Below are positions 1 to 8,076 of a stretch of 64,000 nucleotides of DNA, piece after piece. Origin of the DNA: Vibrio japonicus (GTDB taxonomy: Bacteria; Pseudomonadota; Gammaproteobacteria; Enterobacterales; Vibrionaceae). The notes under the pieces were generated by a model, which was not told the origin of the DNA, did no database searches, and saw nothing but the letters and a program-made list of their open reading frames with translations. Numbering within the stretch: position 1 is the first letter of the stretch; each line of letters opens with the position of its first letter. Where the stretch lies: the NCBI RefSeq assembly GCF_024582835.1, contig NZ_CP102096.1, forward strand, positions 124,001 to 188,000, in the 5' to 3' direction. The position numbers were made by a program, and so were the translations under genes.

Positions 1-1
1 T

Positions 2-661
2 TTTTTCAGTAAGCCAGTCATCAGTCGGCAAAGCTACCTTAGCCCTGAGCACCTCATTGCGATGGAACTCTTTGCTGAGGTGTGTAAGTCAGAAGTCGAT
101 TTTGAAAAAGTGGAAGCGATTGTGGCGAAGGACGTGTCGCTTTCGTACAAGCTACTCCGTTTCGTGAATACGATGTCTGATCGACTGGAAGTGACGATTT
201 CTTCTTTTCGTCAGGCGCTTATCTATCTAGGTCAGGATAGATTGAAGATATTTGTGTCACTGGCAGTGGCTTCGTTTGTTTCTTCCAACAAGCCGAAAGA
301 GCTCTATACCCTGTCTTTGCAGCGAGCGCAGTTTTTTCAACTGATGGCAAGCTCAAACCCTTTTAGTCAGTACCGAGATCAGGCGTTTCTTATCGGCTTG
401 TTTTCTATGCTGGATGCGTTATTGGATAGTTCATTAAGTGAGCTTGTTTCTGAATTACCTCTGAATTCAGTCATCAAACAGGCATTACTGCAACGTCAAG
501 GTCCATACGGTGTGCTTCTGGGCATTGAAGAGTGCTATGAGCGTGCTGATTGGCAAGGATTGCAGTCGGCTTGTCACCAGCTCAACTTGTCGGTCAACGA
601 AGTCTTACTGAAACTGACACAAGCGCAGCGTTGGAGCCACGACTTGAACAGCGTCGTTTAG
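2..661 (+). CDS. HDOD-domain signalling protein, C-terminal part (EAL-HDOD type), cut by window start
   Basis: The reading frame is open from base 2, before the first ATG at 62, so this is the 3' end of a longer gene. About 219 residues are visible. The segment around residues 35-60 (VAKDVSLSYKLLRFVN) is the typical helix of an HDOD domain, and the preceding FSKP...LSPEHL linker is what normally joins an EAL domain to HDOD in YuxH-like proteins. Such proteins are usually degenerate or active cyclic-di-GMP phosphodiesterases, or scaffolds in motility and biofilm control. The EAL domain itself lies outside the window, so catalytic competence cannot be judged. Confidence 0.75.
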   Translation, partial: FFSKPVISRQSYLSPEHLIAMELFAEVCKSEVDFEKVEAIVAKDVSLSYKLLRFVNTMSDRLEVTISSFRQALIYLGQDRLKIFVSLAVASFVSSNKPKELYTLSLQRAQFFQLMASSNPFSQYRDQAFLIGLFSMLDALLDSSLSELVSELPLNSVIKQALLQRQGPYGVLLGIEECYERADWQGLQSACHQLNLSVNEVLLKLTQAQRWSHDLNSVV

Positions 662-761
662 ACGTTATCGCTCACACCCCACACATGAATCTTTTGTGAC
701 AATGAATCCGACTGGATTGATCTCTTTCTTCTTTTAATTAAATATATACGCATATCCATAT

Positions 762-1115
762 ATGAGAATGTTTATGTTACCTCACCAGTTTTTTAAATTG
801 CTCTCTGATGAGACTCGCGTTCGCTGCTTGATGCTGATCGTGCGTGAAGAATGCCTGTCGGTGGGTGAGCTGACAGAAGCCTTGCAAGAAAGTCAGCCAA
901 AAGTCTCACGTCATTTAGCGCAGCTGCGTTCAAGCGGAATTCTTATTGATGTTCGCCAGGGCCAGTGGGTGTTCTATCGCCTTGTCGCGGATTTGCCCGG
1001 CTGGATGAGAAAGCTGATCGATGACTTGGTCGCATCAAACTGCCTGAAAACCGAGTATCAGCAAGATATAGAAAGACTTCATACCATGCAGGCTCGCCCT
1101 GTGTGTTGTCAGTGA
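762..1115 (+). CDS. arsR: ArsR-family arsenic-responsive repressor
   Basis: A 117-residue winged-helix protein. The N-terminal FFKLLSDETRVRCL segment and the SQPKVSRHLAQLRSSGIL recognition helix are typical of ArsR/SmtB repressors, which leave DNA when arsenite binds cysteines. The classic CxC site (ELCVCDL) is absent; the matching segment reads ECLSVGEL. Cysteines lie at 22, 31, 94, 115 and 116, so a C-terminal site is more likely. Starts at 762, 768 and 774 are in frame; 774 (MLPHQFF) matches family N-termini best. The A/T-rich near-palindromic stretch at about 741-765, overlapping the start, is a plausible autoregulatory operator. It heads the arsenic operon that follows. Confidence 0.88.
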   Translation: MRMFMLPHQFFKLLSDETRVRCLMLIVREECLSVGELTEALQESQPKVSRHLAQLRSSGILIDVRQGQWVFYRLVADLPGWMRKLIDDLVASNCLKTEYQQDIERLHTMQARPVCCQ

Positions 1116-1161
1116 TTTGAATAGATTGAAACAAACAATTTGAAATGGAAGAGATAGAGTT

Positions 1162-2163
1162 ATGACGATTAAAGTAGGTATCAACGGTTTTGGCCGTATT
1201 GGACGTTTAGCACTACGTGCAGCGTTTGACTGGGAAGAGTTAGAATTTGTGCAAATCAATGACGTGGCTGGTGATGCAGCAACGCTAGCACACCTTCTTG
1301 AATTCGACTCAGTACAAGGCCGTTGGCACCACGAAGTGAAGTCTGAAGGCAATGAGATCATGATTAACGGTCAAGTGGTTAAAACAACTCAAGAGAAAGA
1401 AATTTCTGCCGTTGATTGGTCTGGCTGCGATGTGGTGATTGAAGCGACAGGAGTACACCGTAAGACATCGTTCCTGAACCAATACCTAGAGCAAGGTGTA
1501 AAGCGCGTGGTGGTTTCTGCTCCAGTGAAAGAAGAAGGTGTGGCAAACATCGTGGTGGGTGTGAATGACCACATCTTTGACCCGGCAATCCATAAGATCG
1601 TGACTGCGGCTTCTTGTACCACAAACTGTATTGCGCCTGTTGTGAAAGTGATTCACGAGAAACTGGGTATTGAGCAATCGTCATTTACCACCATTCATGA
1701 CCTAACCAATACGCAGACGATTCTGGACGCGCCACATAAAGATTTACGTCGTGCTCGCGCGTGTGGAATGAGCCTGATTCCAACCACGACAGGTTCAGCG
1801 AAAGCCATCGTTGAAATCTTCCCTGAGCTGCAAGACAAAATCAACGGTCACGCGGTTCGCGTACCATTAGCGAATGCGTCTTTGACTGACATTATCTTCG
1901 ATGTGAAGCGCGATACCACAGCAGAAGAAGTGAACGCACTGCTAAAAGAAGCGTCTGAAGGTGAGCTAAAAGGCATTCTTGGTTTTGAAGAGCGCCCTCT
2001 GGTCTCTATCGATTACAAAGGCGATCAGCGTTCAACGATTGTTGATGCACAATCAACCATGGTGGTGGGTAGCCGTATGGTGAAGATTTACGCTTGGTAC
2101 GATAACGAGATGGGCTATGCAACACGCACGGCTGAGCTTGTTCGCAACGTCGGTTTGGCATAA
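1162..2163 (+). CDS. ArsJ-associated glyceraldehyde-3-phosphate dehydrogenase
   Basis: A 333-residue GAPDH with the Rossmann motif [10 protein letters not shown] at residues 7-16 and the catalytic ASCTTNC loop with nucleophilic Cys152. Its position between arsR and arsJ identifies it as the arsenic-dedicated paralogue rather than the glycolytic enzyme. In this pathway it uses arsenate in place of phosphate with glyceraldehyde 3-phosphate to give unstable 1-arseno-3-phosphoglycerate, which ArsJ exports. It lies 46 bp after arsR and 11 bp before the phosphatase gene, so all are probably one transcript. The assignment rests on context plus the catalytic core; substrate preference cannot be read from sequence. 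Confidence 0.9.
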   Translation: MTIKVGINGFGRIGRLALRAAFDWEELEFVQINDVAGDAATLAHLLEFDSVQGRWHHEVKSEGNEIMINGQVVKTTQEKEISAVDWSGCDVVIEATGVHRKTSFLNQYLEQGVKRVVVSAPVKEEGVANIVVGVNDHIFDPAIHKIVTAASCTTNCIAPVVKVIHEKLGIEQSSFTTIHDLTNTQTILDAPHKDLRRARACGMSLIPTTTGSAKAIVEIFPELQDKINGHAVRVPLANASLTDIIFDVKRDTTAEEVNALLKEASEGELKGILGFEERPLVSIDYKGDQRSTIVDAQSTMVVGSRMVKIYAWYDNEMGYATRTAELVRNVGLA

Positions 2164-2174
2164 GGAGAGAGAGC

Positions 2175-2666
2175 ATGACACATCCAACATGGCAATTAAA
2201 TGTAGACTCTGGTGCGTTAGTACTGACTCCTTGCCCAGGAACTAAAGACGTTGATCTAGATACGGCGTTAACTCAGCTAAAGCAGCAAGGTGTTGAGGCG
2301 ATAGTGACCGCGCTTGATGAGCAAGAGCTGGCAAGCAAAGGCGTCTCTGAGCTGGGTGAAAAAACGCAGCAACTGGGGATGAAGTGGTTTCAGATTGAGA
2401 TTGAAGATGACCGTGCGCCGGGCGCTGAATTTGCGGCTAAGTGGAAACAAGCCAGCCCAGAGCTACACCAGGTGATTAATAACGGTGGCAAAGTCGCAAT
2501 GCATTGCATGGGTGGTTCTGGTCGCACAGGGTTGCTGGCCGCGCATCTGTTGCTAGAAAAAGATTGGCAGTTAGATGACATCGTACGTGAAGTGCAAGCA
2601 CTGCGTCCGGGAGCGTTTACCAAATCTGTTCAGGTTGATTACATCCAGCAGGCTGCTGAAAAATAG
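2175..2666 (+). CDS. dual-specificity/tyrosine-type phosphatase in the ars operon
   Basis: A 163-residue cytoplasmic protein with the cysteine-phosphatase loop HCMGGSGRTG (HCX5R) near residues 114-123, preceded by a general-acid candidate in the DDRAPGAEF loop. It resembles CDKN3-like dual-specificity phosphatases. A strong ribosome site (AAGGAGAGAGAGC) precedes the ATG. The gene is sandwiched between the arsenic GAPDH and arsJ, so a role in arseno-phosphoglycerate handling or in regulating the operon is inferred; its true substrate is unknown. It could instead be a general protein phosphatase recruited to the operon. Confidence 0.8.
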   Translation: MTHPTWQLNVDSGALVLTPCPGTKDVDLDTALTQLKQQGVEAIVTALDEQELASKGVSELGEKTQQLGMKWFQIEIEDDRAPGAEFAAKWKQASPELHQVINNGGKVAMHCMGGSGRTGLLAAHLLLEKDWQLDDIVREVQALRPGAFTKSVQVDYIQQAAEK

Positions 2667-2744
2667 CAAGAAGCAGAGCTTTTGGATCATGGGTGTCCAA
2701 AAGCTCTGGGACCTGCACAGGAATATAGAACAGGTAGGATCATC

Positions 2745-3965
2745 ATGTTCTCAAATCTAAGCAAAAGTGTACGCCAATACATGTTGGTGACGTTCAACTA
2801 TTGGAACTTCACGATCACCGATGGGGCACTGCGAATGTTGGTCGTGCTCTATTTCCACGATCTTGGCTACAGTACTCTCGAAATCGCCTCACTGTTCCTT
2901 TTTTATGAATTCTTTGGTGTGGTGACGAACCTGATTGGTGGCTGGCTGGGGGCTCGTCTTGGTTTGAACAAGACGATGAACTTAGGTTTAGCGATGCAAA
3001 TCATCGCGCTGTTGATGCTAGCGGTACCTAATGTATGGCTCACGATTCCTTGGGTCATGGCAGCTCAGGCATTGTCGGGTATTGCAAAAGACCTCAATAA
3101 GATGAGCGCAAAGAGCTCTATTAAGACGCTGGTTCCCGATGAACAACAAGGCTCGCTTTACAAATGGGTCGCGATTTTGACCGGTTCCAAAAACGCGCTT
3201 AAAGGTGCTGGCTTTTTTATCGGCGGTCTATTGTTGTCGCTGGTGGGCTTTAAGTATGCCGTTTTACTTATGGCAGGTGTGCTGGCATTGGTATTTATTG
3301 GCAGCCTTCTTGGCCTTGAAAGCAATATGGGAAAAGCCAAGAACAAGCCTAAGTTTAATCAGATCTTTTCTAAGTCTGGCTCAATCAATATCTTATCTGC
3401 CGCGAGAATGTTCCTGTTTGGCGCACGAGATGTTTGGTTTGTTGTCGCGCTTCCCGTTTATCTGGGCAGTGTGTTCGGCTGGGATCACCTATGGGTGGGT
3501 GGTTTTCTGGCGAGTTGGGTGATTGCTTACGGGTTTGTTCAGGGCATCGCGCCTAAGATCACCGGGAAAGCACAAGGTAAAGTCCCAGATGGCAGCGCCG
3601 CGTTGCTATGGGCCGGGCTACTGGCTGTCATCACGGCAGGAATCGCTTACGCAGTACAAATTGGCTGGCAGCCTCAGTTAGTGATAGTGGTGGGATTGAT
3701 GATCTTCGGTGCGGTGTTTGCAGTGAACTCATCGTTGCACTCGTATCTGATCGTTAGCTATGCCAAAGGTGATGGTGTTTCCCTTGATGTGGGATTCTAT
3801 TACATGGCAAACGCGATGGGACGCCTAATCGGGACCATTCTCTCCGGTTGGATATTCCAGATTGCGGGTTTAGCTGCGTGTTTGTGGGTTTCTTTTGCTT
3901 TTCTGGCTCTGACGACGCTCATTTCGATCAAACTGCCTAAGGTGACTCAACCCGCAACGGCCTAA
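2745..3965 (+). CDS. arsJ: organoarsenical efflux MFS transporter ArsJ
   Basis: A 406-residue, roughly 12-helix major facilitator protein. The start YMLVTFNYWNFTITDGALRM and the GGWLGARLGLN loop after helix 2 are typical of ArsJ. It exports 1-arseno-3-phosphoglycerate, which then decays to arsenate outside the cell. I chose the ATG at 2745, preceded by AGGTAGGA, over an in-frame ATG at 2682, because the extra 21 residues are hydrophilic and unlike the family. It is the last gene of the ars operon, 78 bp after the phosphatase, and is followed by a strong hairpin terminator at 3990. Confidence 0.9.
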   Translation: MFSNLSKSVRQYMLVTFNYWNFTITDGALRMLVVLYFHDLGYSTLEIASLFLFYEFFGVVTNLIGGWLGARLGLNKTMNLGLAMQIIALLMLAVPNVWLTIPWVMAAQALSGIAKDLNKMSAKSSIKTLVPDEQQGSLYKWVAILTGSKNALKGAGFFIGGLLLSLVGFKYAVLLMAGVLALVFIGSLLGLESNMGKAKNKPKFNQIFSKSGSINILSAARMFLFGARDVWFVVALPVYLGSVFGWDHLWVGGFLASWVIAYGFVQGIAPKITGKAQGKVPDGSAALLWAGLLAVITAGIAYAVQIGWQPQLVIVVGLMIFGAVFAVNSSLHSYLIVSYAKGDGVSLDVGFYYMANAMGRLIGTILSGWIFQIAGLAACLWVSFAFLALTTLISIKLPKVTQPATA

Positions 3966-3989
3966 AATTCACAGACATATTCATAACCT

Positions 3990-4026
3990 AAAGCTGACTC
4001 GGGCTATTCCTGAGTCAGCTTTTTTA
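3990..4026 (+). terminator. rho-independent terminator of the ars operon
   Basis: Inverted repeat AAGCTGACTC / GAGTCAGCTT around an 11-base loop, followed by six T residues, just after arsJ. Confidence 0.88.
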
Positions 4027-4064
4027 TTGCTATAGTTTTTGGGTAGATAGGGAAAGGTGTCGGT

Positions 4065-5078
4065 ATGAGAGAAAGGGTTCAGTTTTTTGATTTGCTACGC
4101 TGCGTGGCGGCTGTTGCGGTGATAGCCATTCATGTATTGGCTCCGTATCGGCACGAACTGGGCTCTATTCCTTTTGACCAGTGGTTTACGGCTGTGGCAA
4201 CTAACAGCGTGACTCGTTGGGCTGTGCCAGTGTTTATTCTTATCACAGGCGCATTGATGTTAAGTGATAACCGACCCTTTGATATGTCCTACTACGTCAA
4301 AAGAAGGTTAGGTAAGGTACTGATCCCATTTGTCATTTGGTCACTTTTTTATGCGTATTTATCGGGTTGGAGTGCCAGCGGCTTTGACAGCCAGATCGCG
4401 CAAGATGTGTTAGTGAACGCGTTTTCCCACGAAACCTATTACCACTTGGGATTCTTTTACTATTTTATCCCACTCTATTTTGTCATTCCGATGTTCCAGT
4501 GGCTGGTCAAAAATCGCGATGACACAACACTGTTTGTCTTTGTGGCCATTTGGCTGGTGACGACGATGTTCTATTTGTTTGGCTATGACGGGCCATGGAG
4601 TGTCGAACTTTGGCTATATAGTGGGTACTTACCTCTTGGTTATCTGCTATGGAAGAAAATTCCATCAACGACTCAGACGCTAACTGTTTTCACTCTGTTA
4701 GGGGCTTTAGCTCTGGCACTGACTGTCTACATGGTGGTGGGTAACAGTATTGCTGCAGAAAAATACACGGTGGGTCGCTGGCTGTCGTATAAAACCCTCA
4801 ATGTTGTTTTGGCGGCAAGCATGATCTTTATGCTTTGTCGCTACTTTGGGGAGCGACTCAAGCCATCAGTCAGCCGTATCGTGAGTTTGATTAGTCAGCA
4901 CAGTCTGGGTATTTATTTGTTGCACCCAATCTTTCTATGGCCGATGAAAGCTTACGGTTGGTACGAGGGCCACCCTGTATGGGTGATCCCTGTATGGGTT
5001 GTGATAAGTGGTGGAGGAGCGTTGGCCGTGAGCTGGATTCTCTCGCGATCAAAAATAACGCGTTGGCTTTTACCCTAG
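4065..5078 (+). CDS. acyltransferase family 3 membrane protein
   Basis: A 337-residue integral membrane protein with about ten hydrophobic segments. It begins with the acyltransferase_3 signature FFDLLRCVAAVAVIAIHV, which carries the conserved N-terminal Arg and the catalytic His (IAIHV). This family transfers acetyl or other acyl groups to sugars, lipids or peptidoglycan at the periplasmic face (WecH/YiaH and OafA types). It follows the ars terminator, stands alone, and its stop overlaps by 4 bp the stop of the convergent yhhM-like gene. The acceptor substrate cannot be inferred. Confidence 0.85.
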   Translation: MRERVQFFDLLRCVAAVAVIAIHVLAPYRHELGSIPFDQWFTAVATNSVTRWAVPVFILITGALMLSDNRPFDMSYYVKRRLGKVLIPFVIWSLFYAYLSGWSASGFDSQIAQDVLVNAFSHETYYHLGFFYYFIPLYFVIPMFQWLVKNRDDTTLFVFVAIWLVTTMFYLFGYDGPWSVELWLYSGYLPLGYLLWKKIPSTTQTLTVFTLLGALALALTVYMVVGNSIAAEKYTVGRWLSYKTLNVVLAASMIFMLCRYFGERLKPSVSRIVSLISQHSLGIYLLHPIFLWPMKAYGWYEGHPVWVIPVWVVISGGGALAVSWILSRSKITRWLLP

Positions 5079-5404
5079 CGCTTCATTGCAAAATGCAGAA
5101 ACTTATCGCCTTGATACGTCAGTACGCCTTGATCGCCCGGATTAAGTGCGTGGAAGTAGTGCACGCCAACCTGAAATTCGCGTTTAGGGCCTAATCGCCC
5201 TTTTTGAACATATATCCAATACTCTTGCTCGTCTTGACCTGGTGACGCATCGGGAATGTCTATTGCCTGCTTATCTAGGACAACCACATTAACCGATTGT
5301 TCAGGCGCACCTTGTCCTTGCAGATGTTTACGGAAAAAGTGGATGAATGCCCATGCGCTCACCAGAATAAAAAGCAAAATAGCAATGATGATTGAAATTG
5401 GCAT
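5075..5404 (-). CDS. YhhM-like DUF2500 membrane protein
   Basis: A 109-residue protein with one N-terminal transmembrane helix (residues 2-22) and a soluble domain ending GDQGVLTYQGDKFLHF, the hallmark C-terminus of DUF2500 (YhhM). The function is unknown. In Escherichia coli yhhM lies between yhhL and yhhN next to rsmD-ftsYEX; here the yhhN, yhhL and rsmD homologues are all within 5 kb, so the old neighbourhood is loosely kept. AGGGAGGATCTGAC-type bases upstream (plus-strand 5405-5418) give a good ribosome site. Confidence 0.8.
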   Translation of the reverse strand: MPISIIIAILLFILVSAWAFIHFFRKHLQGQGAPEQSVNVVVLDKQAIDIPDASPGQDEQEYWIYVQKGRLGPKREFQVGVHYFHALNPGDQGVLTYQGDKFLHFAMKR

Positions 5405-5674
5405 GTCAGATCCTCCCTTTAAGTGAGCGATATTCTAGCGTTAATTTTTATTTGAAAAGGCGTTTAGGACGACTGTGTGGCAATTCAATATGCGCCTAAT
5501 TGAGTTTCTTAGACGCAAATCACATGGGAAATGGAGAATTGTCAGTATGCTGATACAGCTAGTGATTGATTCATATAGGTTAAATAAAACACTGAAGTTG
5601 TGAGATTTCATGACTCAGTAACTAGTGTGCTCAGAGCACGGGTTAGGTATGTACGGTAGAGGAAGTTTGAGCCG
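5405..5674. other. divergent intergenic region, no gene seen
   Basis: Separates the yhhM-like gene from the DUF4145 unit. It contains an imperfect inverted repeat TGCGCCTAA / TTAGACGCA around 5491-5518 without a T-run, so it is not an obvious terminator. No RNA gene was recognised. Confidence 0.4.
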
Positions 5675-5752
5675 ATGAATTTGGCGATGGGAGCTGGAAG
5701 CGGGCTGTTCACGCCCCTAGACTTACTAGTGAGGGAGGTAAGTAATGTCTGA
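5675..5752 (+). CDS. candidate 25-residue upstream ORF coupled to the DUF4145 gene
   Basis: A short frame encoding MNLAMGAGSGLFTPLDLL and seven more residues. An AGAGGAAG ribosome site sits about 9 bases before the ATG, and the TGA stop overlaps the ATG of the next gene by 8 bases. That arrangement suggests translational coupling or a leader peptide. I do not recognise the peptide. Short frames of this length arise by chance, so conservation is needed. Confidence 0.3.
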   Translation: MNLAMGAGSGLFTPLDLLVREVSNV

Positions 5753-6113
5753 TATCGAACAAGTGGTCATGCGAACGCGTAAAATAGAAAAGTTATTGCG
5801 TATCCAATATCACGCAGAAGGGAAGGGGCTGCATCAGCTCATAACCAGCTGTGAAGAGCGTTTACCACATGACGTTATCAGGAAGCTTCGTTTTATTGCG
5901 ACCATCAGGAATAAGGTAGTGCATGAAGATGACTTTAAGCTTGAAAATCGGCGAGAGTTTTTCTCGGTATGTGATGACTGTGAAAAAGAGCTGACCCCAA
6001 GAAGTAGTCGCTTCATTTGGCGTGTCGCCATAGCACTTATGCTTTTGATCACGACGGCGGCATTATTCTTCTACTATGCACATTGGGATGTTTTATCTAG
6101 CCATTTCGAGTAA
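5745..6113 (+). CDS. DUF4145-type protein with C-terminal membrane anchor
   Basis: A 122-residue protein. Residues 1-85 form a helical domain with RKIEKLLRIQYHAEGKGLHQLI and the FIATIRNKVVHED motif seen in DUF4145 and HEPN-like folds (the RxxxxH-type IRNKVVH). Residues 92-112 are a single transmembrane helix, leaving a short tail. GAGGGAGGTAAGTA gives an excellent ribosome site. The function is unknown; HEPN-like folds are often RNases or toxin-related, but here the RNKVVH resemblance alone is not proof. A strong bidirectional terminator follows. Confidence 0.7.
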   Translation: MSDIEQVVMRTRKIEKLLRIQYHAEGKGLHQLITSCEERLPHDVIRKLRFIATIRNKVVHEDDFKLENRREFFSVCDDCEKELTPRSSRFIWRVAIALMLLITTAALFFYYAHWDVLSSHFE

Positions 6114-6200
6114 ACCGCTAGAAAGTCACGCTTTTCTAAATTGTTTAAAATTTAGATGTATGTCTGTGATTTAAACAGGTTTTGTTCGGAAATTCTTCGA

Positions 6201-6240
6201 AAAAACAAAAAGGGACGCACTGGCGTCCCTTTTTGTTTTT
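6201..6240. terminator. bidirectional terminator between convergent small genes
   Basis: An almost perfect 18-bp inverted repeat, with half-arm AAAAACAAAAAGGGACGC and a four-base loop ACTG. It serves the DUF4145 gene on + and the 26-residue peptide gene on -. Confidence 0.9.
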
Positions 6241-6249
6241 GTGATTTGA

Positions 6250-6330
6250 CTAGTACATCATCGGCAGTGTCATTAGGCCAACAACAACCGCGATCATTAC
6301 AAGTCCTTGTTTTTGTGAAGAAGTAATCAT
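6250..6330 (-). CDS. candidate 26-residue single-helix membrane peptide
   Basis: The minus strand encodes MITSSQKQGLVMIAVVV plus nine residues ending PMMY. That is a short polar start, then a hydrophobic helix of about 15-17 residues. A near-consensus ribosome site (AAAGGAGAG) lies 8 bases before the ATG, and the gene ends 10 bp before a strong terminator that works in its direction. Ribosome site, membrane-helix composition and terminator together make this a credible small-protein gene. It is too short for most gene callers. Function unknown. Confidence 0.5.
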   Translation of the reverse strand: MITSSQKQGLVMIAVVVGLMTLPMMY

Positions 6331-7054
6331 AACACTGCTCTCCTTTAGTGATGTTTGATTCTATGTAAATTAGAATATCAGTACTTTTGGTGTTTGATCA
6401 AGTGATTCTTTTTGTAATGCTTAAAATTGTCAGAATACTTACGTCTATTTTACATATATAAGTAATGTTATTCGTTTTTTACTCATTTTTATTATGGTTG
6501 AAAAGTGTCCTGATTTTAGATCATAAGCTTATAAGTCATTGTTTTTAATTAAGTATATTTTAATTCCATTAATGTTGCATTAATGTTTCTTTGCCTTTTG
6601 GCGCTTAGTGTTGTCTTGGTGTGCTTATGCTGGTTATTGTTTTTGTTTTTTCGTGTAATTCTCATCTCTTGAGAAAGGTTCTTAAATGGATAAGTTTTAG
6701 AAGGAGGGTTTTATCGATTTATTAATGGATGGTTTTTTGTTGTCACTCCTTTGTTGTTTATAATGCTTTGTTTTTGTTTGTGTTTTTTGTTGTTCTTATT
6801 CTGGGTGGTGGTTTGGTTTTGTTTTTTTATGGATTTTTGAGTCTTCGGCTTCTATGGCTCAATATTCTTGCTTTTTAAAATGAAATGCTTGTTTGGCGTA
6901 GAGATTTGTGTTTCTCATAACGAGAATAGCCAAAACATACGTCTACAACCTTGAACGTTAAGAAGCATAATCGAGATCCAAGTTTTGCTTTTCGGTTCTG
7001 GACATCCAGATAACCCTCCATACACTGGCGACTCAGTTTAAAAGAGGTGATCTC
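6331..7054. other. long A/T- and G/T-rich intergenic region
   Basis: A 724-bp gap. From about 6590 to 6880 the plus strand is strongly enriched in G and T, with few A or C. It contains two overlapping mini-frames (6725-6763 and 6763-6840) discussed under findings. No tRNA or clear terminator was found. The last 100 bases probably hold the promoter of the YhhN-type gene. Confidence 0.4.
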
Positions 7055-7678
7055 ATGTGGAGCTGGCTTTCAGTCGCGTTATCAGGTTTTATTAGTATTT
7101 CTGCTAGTGAAAGCAATCAAAAGACACAAGCTGCAGCATTTAAAACATTGTCGATGTTAATGCTGGTGGCCATGTTATGGAGCCAGGGAGCGCCTTTAGG
7201 TCTCTCGGCTTGGTGGATCACTCTTGGGCTTTTGGTTTCTCTTCTTGCGGATAATCTCTACATTCTTAACAAGCAAAAGAAGCTGTGTTTTGTTTCTTAC
7301 ATTGCAGGCCAGCTTTGCTATAGCACGTCGTTTTGGACTCAACTATCCGGTAAAATTGTCTGGTGGTTACCGGCGATGCTATTGGCGATAGGGATTGTTG
7401 TCTTCTTCTTGATGCTACCCAAACTCGACAAGTTACTCTTCCCGGTTGTCATAATGGGCATGATGTTGGTGCAGCTAAATTGGGCAGCAGGTGAAGTTTG
7501 GTTATTTTCTGGTACGTTAGCGAGTTTGGTCGGTTTTATTGGAACGCTAACGCTGACCTTGTCTGCTGGCTTATTGGCGGTACATGATTATCGTCACCCA
7601 ATCGCTTATGGCCGTTACATCATCAGTGGTAGCTATTTACTTGCTCACTCGTTAATTACTGCGACATTGATTATCTAA
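7055..7678 (+). CDS. YhhN-family (lysoplasmalogenase-like) membrane protein
   Basis: A 207-residue protein with about seven to eight hydrophobic segments. The ADNLYIL segment after helix 3 and GYISGSYLLAHSLI-like C-terminus fit the YhhN/TMEM86 family, some animal members of which hydrolyse the vinyl-ether bond of lysoplasmalogens. The bacterial role is unsettled. An AAGAGGTGATCTC ribosome site precedes the ATG. The gene ends 67 bp before the yecH-like gene on the same strand. Confidence 0.75.
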   Translation: MWSWLSVALSGFISISASESNQKTQAAAFKTLSMLMLVAMLWSQGAPLGLSAWWITLGLLVSLLADNLYILNKQKKLCFVSYIAGQLCYSTSFWTQLSGKIVWWLPAMLLAIGIVVFFLMLPKLDKLLFPVVIMGMMLVQLNWAAGEVWLFSGTLASLVGFIGTLTLTLSAGLLAVHDYRHPIAYGRYIISGSYLLAHSLITATLII

Positions 7679-7745
7679 AATCAAAGTTAACCAGTCGTAT
7701 TTCTCTTATTCTCTACTCATCGTTATGTGACTGGAGAAAATAGCA

Positions 7746-7982
7746 ATGACTACAGAAATCCACGCCCATGTAGTACTGAATTTCTTGAAAGAGAAACCAA
7801 TGAGTGAGTCCGAGCTTCGTCAAATGGTGGCGACGGAGTTTGGGGAAAATGTTCGCTTTAGAACCTGTAAGCTTTCAGGGTTTGATTTGGATTCGTTATT
7901 GGCGTTTTTCATCAAACGAGAAAAAATCATTCAGTCGGAAGGAAAATGGATCGCGAATGCGGCGCGAGTGTGTAATCACTAA
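7746..7982 (+). CDS. YecH-family metal-binding protein (DUF2492)
   Basis: A 78-residue soluble protein with IHAHVVLNFL at the start, FGENVRFRTCKLSGFDLDSLLAFF in the middle and a C-terminal ARVCNH. The His, Cys and terminal Cys-x-His positions are the conserved putative metal ligands of YecH proteins. The physiological metal and role are unknown. A TGGAGAAAATAGCA ribosome site is present. Confidence 0.85.
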   Translation: MTTEIHAHVVLNFLKEKPMSESELRQMVATEFGENVRFRTCKLSGFDLDSLLAFFIKREKIIQSEGKWIANAARVCNH

Positions 7983-8076
7983 CTCTTGATTTGCCTCCAA
8001 ATTACTCAGTAGGATTGCTATACTCCGTCGGTTTTCTATCCAACTTGTCTAGCTTATCGGCTGTGGAGGCTAATTC

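Noticed and set aside
1162..2163. GAPDH as the housekeeping glycolytic gene
   Set aside because: Its tight position between arsR and arsJ with the phosphatase points to the arsenic-specific paralogue.
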